Assembly (NCBI GenBank): GCA_000961805.1
Contig: LADV01000202.1
Span: 1 to 9,803, forward strand
Direction: 5' to 3'
DNA length: 9,803 nt
DNA from: Peptococcaceae bacterium BRH_c23
GTDB lineage: Bacteria > Bacillota_B > Desulfitobacteriia > Desulfitobacteriales > Desulfitobacteriaceae
Shown here: piece by piece, positions 1 through 5,825 of the stretch
Numbering within the stretch: the first letter of the stretch is position 1
How the letters are laid out: each line of letters starts with the position of its first letter
Translations under genes and position numbers: made by a program
Notes under the pieces: generated by a model
The model's input: only the letters and a program-made list of their open reading frames with translations
Told to the model about the DNA's origin: nothing
The model's database searches: none

Positions 1-478
1 AGAATTGGATCTGTGTTTTGACAAAGTGGAGGGGTGTTCGGAGTATTGTTTGACTATTCTACAAAGGAATCAGGAATTCGCTCATTTATCTTATTCATCA
101 TTGAGAGAGAATGTGCAAAGCGGGAAGGATTATCTTGATCGGATGAGGGTATGGCATCAATTGATAGAAAAGGAAGTGCTGCAGGCCCGAGAGGTTATCT
201 CACATTTTTGCTTACGGTTAACCCCGTGGATTAAGGACTATTGGTCTGAAATCCCTCAAACTCGGGGAGCCGGAATTAATTTGGGGTTTTTAGTGCCTAA
301 TACCTTCAACCAAGAATTTATCAACGAATTAAAAACCCTTTTAGAGGAAGTTGATATTACAGATGAATGGACGGGACCGTGGCCCCCCTTTCATTTCAGT
401 TCATTTTCTCTAAAGCCGGAGAGTTTTCTTATTCGCGAATCTTTGACATGGAGAATAGGAGGGTTACCTCATGATTGA
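1..478 (+). CDS. Gas vesicle protein GvpF/GvpL family, C-terminal part (5' end outside window)
   Basis: This is the 3' part of a GvpF/GvpL-type gas vesicle accessory protein. These proteins assist nucleation and assembly of the gas vesicle shell and bind GvpA in studied systems. The frame is open to the left edge (codons in phase from base 2), and about 158 residues are visible, where the family usually has about 230-270. The TTG at position 5 is therefore unlikely to be the true start. The diagnostic C-terminal signature is present: a hydrophobic 'GFLVP' strand (about 283-297), then the family hallmark GPWPPFHF (374-397). The last 8 bases overlap gvpK, indicating one operon with translational coupling. 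Position just before gvpK would fit GvpL in a Bacillus-like order, but GvpF and GvpL are homologous and cannot be told apart from this fragment, so no symbol is given. Confidence 0.88.
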   Translation, partial: ELDLCFDKVEGCSEYCLTILQRNQEFAHLSYSSLRENVQSGKDYLDRMRVWHQLIEKEVLQAREVISHFCLRLTPWIKDYWSEIPQTRGAGINLGFLVPNTFNQEFINELKTLLEEVDITDEWTGPWPPFHFSSFSLKPESFLIRESLTWRIGGLPHD

Positions 479-803
479 GGATGACGAATCCGGTATTAAG
501 GTTGCCGAGCGCATTATAGATTTTGAAGGGCAAAGCAAGGTAGGTCGTGTTAATGCTAATCAAGATAATGCGGATCAGGGACTTGCAAAACTTGTACTTA
601 GTTTGGTGGAATTATTAAGGAGAGTTATGGAACACGAAGCATTGCGGCGCATTGATGGAGGGACATTAACGGAAGGGGAAATAGAGGAAATGGGGGAAAC
701 CTTTCTAAAATTGGAAAACAAAATGATTGAAATGCGCGAGATCTTTGGACTAAAAGAGGAAGATTTAAACCTAGATCTTGGACCTTTGGGAAAGCTTATG
801 TAG
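471..803 (+). CDS. gvpK: Gas vesicle protein GvpK
   Basis: The 110-aa product matches GvpK, a small gas vesicle accessory protein needed for proper vesicle formation in several organisms; its precise role is not settled. The first 35 residues are variable and acidic. The conserved core begins near residue 37 (GLAKLVLSLVELLRR), continues through the Ala-Leu-Arg-Arg/Gly-Gly segment at about 57-65, and ends in the family signature DLNLDLGPLGKLM (residues 98-110). Length is normal. The ATG is preceded by AGGAGGG (457-463) at a 7-nt spacing and overlaps the stop of the GvpF/L gene by 8 bases. gvpJ follows after 15 bases. Confidence 0.95.
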   Translation: MIEDDESGIKVAERIIDFEGQSKVGRVNANQDNADQGLAKLVLSLVELLRRVMEHEALRRIDGGTLTEGEIEEMGETFLKLENKMIEMREIFGLKEEDLNLDLGPLGKLM

Positions 804-818
804 GAAGGGGGAAGGAGT

Positions 819-1169
819 GTGGCAATTCAACATTCGAATAACAGTAGTGGTTTAGGAGATCTCTTAGAACGCATCTTAGATAAGGGAATCGTGATCGCCG
901 GGGATATAAAAATATCTTTGGCGGATGTTGAACTAATAAATATCAAAATACGGTTGCTTGTAGCTTCTGTGGATAAAGCTAAAGAAATGGGGATTGACTG
1001 GTGGGCGCATGATCCTTATCTTTCGTCACGTGCGCGAGTATCTGAACAACAAGCGATTACTGCAAATACAGAACCAGTTTTAATTCAGCCAGATAAGGTT
1101 GAGAAAGTTAGCTCAAAAGCCGAAAAAGAAATAGAGCCAATTATAAATAGACCTAAATACCGAGTTTGA
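819..1169 (+). CDS. gvpJ: Gas vesicle protein GvpJ (GvpA-family minor shell protein)
   Basis: The 116-aa protein belongs to the GvpA/GvpJ family and acts as a minor shell or nucleation component. Residues 11-52 form the GvpA-like domain (LLERILDKGIVIAGDIKISL then ADVELINIKIRLLVASVDKA). The features that separate GvpJ from GvpA are the 'KGIVIAGDIKISLADVEL' variant and the sequence after the core, GIDWWAHDPYLSS (58-70), which closely resembles the Bacillus gas vesicle GvpJ as I recall it. A charged tail of about 45 residues follows, probably disordered. The start is GTG, with a purine-rich AGGAAGGGGG (802-811) upstream. It is the last gene of the gvpF/L-K-J operon, as a strong terminator follows 11 bases after the stop. 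Confidence 0.93.
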   Translation: MAIQHSNNSSGLGDLLERILDKGIVIAGDIKISLADVELINIKIRLLVASVDKAKEMGIDWWAHDPYLSSRARVSEQQAITANTEPVLIQPDKVEKVSSKAEKEIEPIINRPKYRV

Positions 1170-1180
1170 ATTATTGAGTA

Positions 1181-1220
1181 AACAGGGAGGGTGAAAGCCT
1201 TCCCTGTTATTTTTAGTTTT
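1181..1220 (+). terminator. Rho-independent terminator after gvpJ
   Basis: An 11-bp stem (1181-1191 with 1198-1208, one G-T pair) closes a 6-nt loop (1192-1197). It is followed by a T-rich run up to 1220. It separates the gvpF/L-K-J transcript from gvpA, so gvpA needs its own promoter. Confidence 0.9.
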
Positions 1221-1239
1221 ATCCGATAAGATTTTCAAT

Positions 1240-1268
1240 CACCCTTGTCCTCCACCTTACATATGATA
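1240..1268 (+). promoter_or_regulatory. Candidate SigK-type sporulation promoter of gvpA
   Basis: CACC (1240-1243), a 16-nt spacer and CATATGATA (1260-1268) give a full match to the Bacillus SigK consensus mACm-N16/17-CATAnnnTA. It lies 29 bases upstream of the gvpA start and just after the gvpJ terminator. I see no convincing SigA promoter here: the TTGTCC at 1245 has only a poor -10 (TATGGT) at 16-bp spacing. SigK is the late mother-cell sigma factor of spore formers, so this implies gvpA expression late in sporulation. The match is sequence-only. Confidence 0.55.
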
Positions 1269-1297
1269 TGGTAGGATAGGGAGAGGAGGGAAAATGC

Positions 1298-1510
1298 ATG
1301 AAAAAGGATGTCGATTCCTCAAGCTTAGCAGAAGTTGTTGATCGTATTCTAGAAAAAGGAGTAGTCATTGACGGTTATGTAAGAGTTTCACTAGTTGGCA
1401 TTGAACTTTTAACGGTCGATCTTCGTATCGTGATTGCTAGTGTCAATAGTTTTTTGAGATATGCCTGTGCAGTAGGGCTAACCACCGAGCATCACGGCGA
1501 CTTGTTTTAG
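1298..1510 (+). CDS. gvpA: Major gas vesicle shell protein GvpA
   Basis: The 70-aa protein is a GvpA, the small hydrophobic protein that polymerises into the ribbed, gas-permeable vesicle wall. It shows the canonical core: [20 protein letters not shown] (7-26), then [20 protein letters not shown] (28-47), and a YACAVGL segment (55-61) ending the helical region. The start ATG has GGAGGG (1285-1290) at 7-nt spacing; the ATG at 1294 is out of frame. Oddities are a Cys at residue 57 where GvpA normally has Glu (YAEAVGL), 'VDLR' where 'IEAR' is usual, and a short polar tail TTEHHGDLF. It stands alone between two terminators with a SigK-like promoter. It could be one of several gvpA paralogues; others would lie left of the window. 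Confidence 0.95.
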   Translation: MKKDVDSSSLAEVVDRILEKGVVIDGYVRVSLVGIELLTVDLRIVIASVNSFLRYACAVGLTTEHHGDLF

Positions 1511-1514
1511 CAAA

Positions 1515-1544
1515 AGGGAGGGAGAAATCCTTCCCTGTATTTTT
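1515..1544 (+). terminator. Rho-independent terminator after gvpA
   Basis: An 8-bp stem (1515-1522 with 1529-1536, one G-T pair) closes a 6-nt loop and is followed by GTATTTTT. It begins 5 bases after the gvpA stop and lies inside the first unit of the 78-bp duplication. The sequence resembles the gvpJ terminator (AGGGAGGG/CCTTCCCT), so the two may share ancestry. Confidence 0.8.
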
Positions 1545-1546
1545 GC

Positions 1547-1588
1547 GTAGTAGGCTTAATCACCGAGCATCACGGCGACCTGTTTTAA
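1547..1588 (+). pseudogene. Remnant 3' end of a second gvpA
   Basis: Read in the same register as unit 1, this segment encodes [13 protein letters not shown] plus stop, against [13 protein letters not shown] plus stop in gvpA. Of the codons that differ, GGG/GGC, CTA/TTA, TTG/CTG and the stop TAG/TAA are synonymous, and only two change an amino acid (Ala to Val, Thr to Ile). That pattern suggests the copy diverged under protein-level constraint, as the end of a full second gvpA, before its 5' part was lost. No start codon or gvpA core lies upstream of it, so it is not expressed as a gene now. Confidence 0.6.
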
Positions 1589-1593
1589 TAAAG

Positions 1594-1617
1594 GGAGGGA
1601 GAAATTCCTCCGTTCTT
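1594..1617. terminator. Weak terminator-like hairpin between convergent gvpA and GT4 genes
   Basis: GGAGG (1594-1598) can pair with CCTCC (1607-1611) over an 8-nt loop. GTTCTT follows on the + strand, and CTTTATT follows on the - strand. This is the unit-2 counterpart of the gvpA terminator. It is the only candidate for ending the long - strand operon, whose last stop codon is at 1636-1638. Confidence 0.35.
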
Positions 1618-1635
1618 ACATTAGGTATACTATAT

Positions 1636-2631
1636 CTACTCGATGACTGTTTTATAAGCTTCCAATGTAATCTCTGCAACTTTGGACCAAGGATAATGGT
1701 TGTGTATGTGCTGCATTAAGGGCAGGGGGGAGGCATTGAAGGATTGTTCAAGGGCAATATGTAAGCTTAGGTCATCTTGTGGGTGCACATAAAGGGCCAT
1801 ATCCCGGAAATATTCCTTAGGACTTCCTTGGTCTGTTGAGATTACAATGGTACCGCACGCTCCAGCCTCTAAGCTCGACAAGCCTGGGGTTTCAAACCAA
1901 CTGGGTAATGCATGTACTTTGGCAGCCGAATAAGCCGAAGCAAGAAGTGCACCCTGCAGAGTGCCAATATGGGTGATGTTTGAATAAGATGTCAAACTTT
2001 TATAATAATTTAAATCATTAACAGGCCCCAAGAGAACGAGAGAAAGATCAAGGTCATGACAGACCTTTGCCAACCAAAGTTGGTTTTTCCTTGGAGATAT
2101 CCTGGCTGCACAGAGCACAAATTCTTGGGGAAGATCAGGGAACTGTTCCCGGAATAGCTGAGGGGTTGCGCCGATGAATGTATCTGGAAACCCATTCGGA
2201 ACCACTTGATGAGAAGAAGATTTGAGAAAGTCCTGTCGGAGAACGTCCATTTCAATTTGACTATTGGGGAGTAAGAGATCACATTCCCCCACGAGGCGAG
2301 CTCGCATGGGTTGCATATGTTTCCAGACTGCTAGGGCATTGGGACTTGCACCTTCCCGCTTAAAGTAAGCATTTGGAGGCCAATAAATTGTAGAAATGAC
2401 AATCCTTTTTCTTTGCTTTTGGGCATTGAGAAAGAACAGATAACTCTCTTTAATACGGGTGATATTGAAAATATGAACTAAGTCATAGGGAGACAGATCA
2501 AGATTAGGATCAGTGGAAAGATGCACTTCAACGCCGAGTTTTTTTAGCTCTTGCCCGGTCGATACCATCTGCACAGTATCGCCAGCAGGGGTTTTCATGA
2601 AGTCCGGGCGAGCTTGGAAAAGCACTTTCAT
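1636..2631 (-). CDS. GT4-type glycosyltransferase
   Basis: This 331-aa GT-B fold glycosyltransferase of the GT4 type would transfer a sugar from a nucleotide-sugar donor to a surface glycan or protein. Residues 1-130 form the acceptor-side domain. The C-terminal donor domain shows the linker VVPNGFP (143-149), the strand/loop AARISPRKNQ (175-184) with the usual Arg and Lys, and the nucleotide-sugar motif SWFETPGLSSLEAGACG (244-260) with the E-x7-E pair at Glu247 and Glu255. I chose ATG 2631 over the ATG at 2673 because GGAGG (2643-2639) sits 7 nt upstream and the protein then begins MKVLF, typical of the family. It is the last gene of the - strand operon, 73 bases after the CgeB-like gene. 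Donor and acceptor cannot be read from the sequence. Confidence 0.9.
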   Translation of the reverse strand: MKVLFQARPDFMKTPAGDTVQMVSTGQELKKLGVEVHLSTDPNLDLSPYDLVHIFNITRIKESYLFFLNAQKQRKRIVISTIYWPPNAYFKREGASPNALAVWKHMQPMRARLVGECDLLLPNSQIEMDVLRQDFLKSSSHQVVPNGFPDTFIGATPQLFREQFPDLPQEFVLCAARISPRKNQLWLAKVCHDLDLSLVLLGPVNDLNYYKSLTSYSNITHIGTLQGALLASAYSAAKVHALPSWFETPGLSSLEAGACGTIVISTDQGSPKEYFRDMALYVHPQDDLSLHIALEQSFNASPLPLMQHIHNHYPWSKVAEITLEAYKTVIE

Positions 2632-2704
2632 ATAGAATCCTCCCCAAAGATACTCATTAAAGGGATTTGTCAAACGGCATGAAAAAGATTAGGAAGTTCG
2701 AGGT

Positions 2705-3655
2705 CTATAACCTTTCGAGAGCTTGACGGATAGCTTGGATGCGGTGTTGATAAGTATGGTTGCGGTAGACTTCTTCTTGGCCTTGGCGAGCAATTTTATG
2801 ACGGAGGTCCTCACGGTTAAGATAAAAACGCACAAGTTCAATCGTCTCATCTGGATGACGGCTCCAGACGAGATGCACATGGTTTTTAAACGTATTTTCA
2901 ATGGCTGGGGACCAATGCGTCAGGAAAAAGGCTCGACAACCTAAGGCTTCAAAGGTTCGCATGCTCATCATCGTGGGAGAGTCGATCACAGAGTGTAAGC
3001 CTAGAACGATCTTGGCCGAGGAATAGGCGTACGGTAATTGGTCGTAGGGTAAATATCCTTGATATATTCCGGAACCTAAGGTGTAATGATCTGTATTCGC
3101 CAGCCAGTGTTCATTACCGAAAACTTTCAAATGGAACGATCCTGAGAGCAAGGGAGTAAGGATTGTCTCTAGCCCAACTTTCCGTTGAGGATACGAGGTA
3201 TAGTAATTGGCAACGAGAAGTAAGTCGCAAGTATACTCCAGCGACGGTTCGGAAGGATGATGAAAGGATGGATTGCAGGCAAAATGAAAAAACAAGGCGC
3301 GTAGTTTCTCTCGCCGATAAAGGGGAAGACATTCGCCCGCGGGAGTAAGAACCAGACTAGCTCCGCGTGCCAGAGGACGGGACATACGACGCCAGTCTGG
3401 GGGATCATCAATAGCCCAATAGACGAGGGGGAGTGCATGACGTCGTAAAAGAGGAAATAATTTTAGAGCTACTGTAGAAATCGAAACACCTTCAGCTAAG
3501 GCAAACTTGGGCTTCCAAGCCTTTAGCAAAGTGGTCAAACGGTCTTCCCAACCGGATTGATGGACTGGGATATAACGGATGTCGTCCAGCGGAGAAAAAC
3601 CCGAGGCCAATCCCTGACACAACAAGGAGGAATCATTCAAAAACAGAACGTTCAT
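2705..3655 (-). CDS. CgeB-like glycosyltransferase (spore-maturation CgeB/YkvP family)
   Basis: The 316-aa protein resembles the CgeB/YkvP group of GT-B glycosyltransferases; Bacillus subtilis cgeB is a SigK/GerE-controlled gene that affects spore-surface properties. Visible hallmarks are YWAIDDP (79-85), corresponding to the D-x-P element after the first domain, an Asn-Tyr-Tyr stretch at the donor-domain start (150-152), the donor-site segment SMRTFEALGCRAF (231-243), and the C-terminal NHTYQHR (299-305). The start ATG at 3655 overlaps the stop of the upstream DUF1858-like ORF as ATGA, a translational-coupling arrangement; GGAG (3668-3665) lies 9 nt upstream. The family is confident, but spore involvement is inferred from CgeB and the neighbourhood. 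Confidence 0.88.
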   Translation of the reverse strand: MNVLFLNDSSLLCQGLASGFSPLDDIRYIPVHQSGWEDRLTTLLKAWKPKFALAEGVSISTVALKLFPLLRRHALPLVYWAIDDPPDWRRMSRPLARGASLVLTPAGECLPLYRREKLRALFFHFACNPSFHHPSEPSLEYTCDLLLVANYYTSYPQRKVGLETILTPLLSGSFHLKVFGNEHWLANTDHYTLGSGIYQGYLPYDQLPYAYSSAKIVLGLHSVIDSPTMMSMRTFEALGCRAFFLTHWSPAIENTFKNHVHLVWSRHPDETIELVRFYLNREDLRHKIARQGQEEVYRNHTYQHRIQAIRQALERL

Positions 3656-3885
3656 TCATAGTGTCTCCATTGATGGTTTGTTTGTTCAATCGCAAATTCT
3701 AAAGTTTTAATGAGGGTTGCCGAGTTAATATAGTATCGTTGAGCAGCCTGCTCCACGCTCATATTGAGTATGCTTTTGGCCCCTCAACCAGATGTCAAAA
3801 TACCGAACTTTCGAAAAACTTTGGCTGTCTGTGGATACTTGCTCAGAATATCGGCAAGATTGGTGTTTAAATCTAGGTGAGCCAT
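3652..3885 (-). CDS. DUF1858-like small protein with in-frame UGA: candidate selenoprotein
   Basis: The ORF has 78 codons including the stop, with TGA as codon 34 (3786-3784). Before it the protein reads LNTNLADILSKYPQTAKVFR then KFGILTSG, and after it GAKSILNMSVEQAAQRYY and INSATLIKTLEF. Together they form one DUF1858-type domain (as in the ScdA N-terminus), whose usual core is 'I-x-YP-x-T-x-VFRKFG...C-x-G-C'. The TGA replaces the second, most conserved Cys, and the first Cys position is Thr31, giving a Thr-x-x-Sec arrangement. The frame stays open for 43 codons to a TGA that overlaps the next gene's ATG (ATGA). Its ATG overlaps the end of the 605-aa gene by 13 bases; its own ribosome site is weak, so coupling is likely. 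Alternatives are a recent nonsense mutation or a sequencing error. Confidence 0.65.
3738..3756 (-). promoter_or_regulatory. SECIS-like hairpin downstream of the in-frame UGA
   Basis: On the - strand GAGCA (3753-3749), loop GGC (3748-3746) and TGCTC (3745-3741) form a hairpin. Two more pairs extend it beyond one G-A mismatch. The apical loop begins 35 nt after the UGA and starts with G. Both agree with the general bacterial SECIS rules (loop about 16-37 nt after UGA, a G in the first two loop positions). Bacterial SECIS elements are loosely defined, so this is supportive, not proof. Confidence 0.4.
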
Positions 3886-5690
3886 TTGTTCCAAAAACCC
3901 CCTTTATTTTTCACATCGTCTTTTTCCGATTGAAGTTGACAAATTTGAGTCTCCAGTTTCTCGAGTGAAGTGTCACGCTCCTCTTGTTTAACCAGCATGA
4001 CTTGAAGAACTTGGGATAGACTTTGAGTTTCTTTTTCGAGATGGGACATGGCTTCCTTGACTGGTTCCAGTTCATCAAAAGGCAGGAGATCGGCTTCTTG
4101 TCTGACTTGAAGAGCATTTTCTGAGATAACTCCTATGATTTGATCAAACTTGGAGAGCATGTCTTGAACAGCAAGGCTGAGAAGAGAGTTTTCTTGTTCG
4201 AGATGGGCGACCGTTTTGATTAAAGATTGGAGTTCTTCGTTTTCTTTTACAGGCAAGGGCTGGAGGACCTTCTCCGTAGGTTTTTCAGATACTTGAGGAG
4301 TTTCAAGTACTACAAGGGATTCAGGTACTATAAGGGGATCGGGCACTTCTAGGGCCTCTGGTGCTTCAAGGCCTTCAGTAGTTTCAGATGCTTGGATTAG
4401 CTCGAGTACTTCAAAGGTAGTGGATGTTACGGAGATATCCTCTGAATCAGCAACTGGATTTTTTGTTACTACATCAAGGTTTGGGGTATTTGATTCAAGT
4501 GGGGTAATTTTTGAGGGGATGGCCTTGCAAATATTCTCCATGACAGAAGCAGCCGAAAGAGGGTCGCAATGGGAAGGTAGTTGCTCGGGATAGAAAGCAG
4601 GTACAGGGGGAGGAACGGGTTGAAAAGTCTGGGCGGGAACGGTTTTGTATGGAGTGGGCGAAGGGGTCTGCTGATGAATACTAAAGCCTAATTCGTGGTG
4701 AAACGCCGGTGCATGTCTCACCCTTTGATCCTCTAACCAGTAAGTTTGATGAAAATTCCTTCTGCCTTTATGCACCCATTGTACGAGCTGGCGGAAAGGG
4801 GTATGCGAAGAAACTAGTTTCCATCCACTTCCATCATTTTGCATAAGGTTCTCTTCTCCTGTATAGGCAAGAAGCCAAAGAATCCCGTTTATTTCTAAAG
4901 CCCCAATGTTTTTAATAGGAGTGTTGAAGGTTTTGATGGGGGCAGGTGATGGATGCCAAGCACTGGCTAGCTCATGGGCATCCATCTGTTGCGCAGAGCG
5001 CAGTTCATACTGCCCACTGGAAGTTTTTACGACCCAATAGAGATGATGACCGTTATCTGATGTCATGAGTGTGGTCATATCGATGACTTCACCTGAAATT
5101 CTTAGAGTTTCAGTGGGAGAGCCCCAGATATGGAATGTTCCGTTAAAACGGTTTGTAAAGAGCAGAGAATATCGACCTTGGAAGGTTATAGTTAAGAAGT
5201 GTAGGTTTCCTTGACTATCCAAGTTAACGTGATAAAGGGGTTCTCGAGGGTGAACTACTTCGCCCATATGCGTACTCTGCCAGGAGGTACCGTTCCAAAC
5301 ACGATGATGGATACGCCACAGTCCAGGTATGGATTGATGAGTCGATGCGTAAAAGATATGTATTATCTTACCTTGCGGAAACAGAAAAAGTCGGCGGTAT
5401 CGAGTTCCACGCACGTCTAGTTTGGCGATTATCGTCGTCTGAGGTGTCCCCGTTCCAGAAATAAGAGTGTAACACAGATCTCCATTTGTTTTGAGTAAGA
5501 CAAGATGAGTAGTTTTAGAATCAGTCATGATCCCATGGGCTAAAAGCAGAGGTTCTTGGATTCGATAGACGGGTTCCGGATTGTTTTCTCTGAATAGGGC
5601 ACATCCCTGGGGATCGATTTGCAAATATGAAGAGTTATTCTCATAGGTCAGGATAAGAGAGGTTAAAATGGTTCGAGTTAGGAGGGCCAA
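3873..5690 (-). CDS. 605-aa beta-propeller-like / coiled-coil protein
   Basis: I do not recognise a named family. Residues 1-335 are rich in short beta strands with repeated Asn-Gly/Asp-Gly turns and aromatic strands (NGDLCYTLIS, LWRIHHRVWNGTSW, HLYWVVKTSSG, NGILWLLAYTG), looking like a degenerate beta-propeller. A Pro-rich linker follows (343-372), then an acidic/Thr/Val-rich stretch with five tandem hexapeptides (440-469), then a heptad-patterned coiled coil (about 481-595) and a terminal GGFWNKWLT. I chose TTG 5690: AAGGAAGTGAT lies at ideal distance, while the GTG at 5699 sits inside that ribosome site. It heads the operon with the DUF1858-like and CgeB-like genes. No clear signal peptide or membrane segment is visible. 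A scaffold or coat-like structural role is plausible; a sugar-binding propeller is another possibility. Confidence 0.8.
   Translation of the reverse strand: MALLTRTILTSLILTYENNSSYLQIDPQGCALFRENNPEPVYRIQEPLLLAHGIMTDSKTTHLVLLKTNGDLCYTLISGTGTPQTTIIAKLDVRGTRYRRLFLFPQGKIIHIFYASTHQSIPGLWRIHHRVWNGTSWQSTHMGEVVHPREPLYHVNLDSQGNLHFLTITFQGRYSLLFTNRFNGTFHIWGSPTETLRISGEVIDMTTLMTSDNGHHLYWVVKTSSGQYELRSAQQMDAHELASAWHPSPAPIKTFNTPIKNIGALEINGILWLLAYTGEENLMQNDGSGWKLVSSHTPFRQLVQWVHKGRRNFHQTYWLEDQRVRHAPAFHHELGFSIHQQTPSPTPYKTVPAQTFQPVPPPVPAFYPEQLPSHCDPLSAASVMENICKAIPSKITPLESNTPNLDVVTKNPVADSEDISVTSTTFEVLELIQASETTEGLEAPEALEVPDPLIVPESLVVLETPQVSEKPTEKVLQPLPVKENEELQSLIKTVAHLEQENSLLSLAVQDMLSKFDQIIGVISENALQVRQEADLLPFDELEPVKEAMSHLEKETQSLSQVLQVMLVKQEERDTSLEKLETQICQLQSEKDDVKNKGGFWNKWLT
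4285..4374 (-). repeat. 18-bp tandem repeats (hexapeptide array) within the 605-aa gene
   Basis: Five degenerate 18-bp units start at 4285, 4303, 4321, 4339 and 4357, each beginning TC(A/G/T) on the + strand. They encode the hexapeptides GLEAPE, ALEVPD, PLIVPE, SLVVLE and TPQVSE, a Pro/Glu/Leu spacer between the propeller-like region and the coiled coil. Such arrays often vary in copy number between strains. Confidence 0.7.
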
Positions 5691-5741
5691 TACGATCACT
5701 TCCTTTCTGTCATCGTACCCATGTGATACAGTTCAGTGCAA

Positions 5742-5769
5742 AGAAAGGGCCGTGAGGACGGCCCTTTCT
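5742..5769 (-). terminator. Rho-independent terminator after the YVTN propeller gene
   Basis: A perfect 12-bp inverted repeat (5742-5753 and 5758-5769) closes a 4-nt loop. On the - strand it is followed by TTGCAC, extending the TTTCT of the arm. It lies about 57 bases after the YVTN gene stop and about 50 bases before the 605-aa gene. It would end the YVTN transcript or attenuate read-through into the operon below. The U-tract is modest. Confidence 0.75.
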
Positions 5770-5825
5770 GCTTAGAAGGGCAACGATTTATGACATAAGA
5801 GGGGGTACAACTACATGATAAAGGG

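Larger units (their letters stand above)
1469..1613 (+). repeat. 78-bp-offset direct repeat spanning the gvpA 3' end and terminator
   Basis: Unit 1 starts at 1469 (gvpA codon 58) and unit 2 at 1547, an offset of 78 bases. The strongest block, 19 identical bases, is 1483-1501 versus 1561-1579. Similarity continues through the stop codon into the AAAGGGAGGGAGAAAT terminator arm, with one single-base gap after the stop codon, then decays after about 1610. Both units hold the last gvpA codons plus a terminator-like hairpin. Confidence 0.85.

Noticed and set aside
1245..1272. SigA-type promoter for gvpA (TTGTCC with TATGGT at 16 bp)
   Set aside because: Both boxes are poor matches, while the overlapping CACC-N16-CATATGATA is a full SigK match.
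1469..1613. CRISPR-like or diversity-generating repeat
   Set aside because: Only two units exist, they are diverged, and the first is the coding end of gvpA with its terminator; no array, spacer pattern or reverse transcriptase is present.
2632..2673. 14-residue N-terminal extension of the GT4 protein from ATG 2673
   Set aside because: ATG 2631 has GGAGG at 7-nt spacing and gives the family-typical MKVLF start.
3656..3872. Reading the stretch between the CgeB-like and 605-aa genes as non-coding
   Set aside because: It becomes a continuous DUF1858-like protein if the single TGA is read through, with overlaps at both ends, so it is annotated as a candidate selenoprotein gene.
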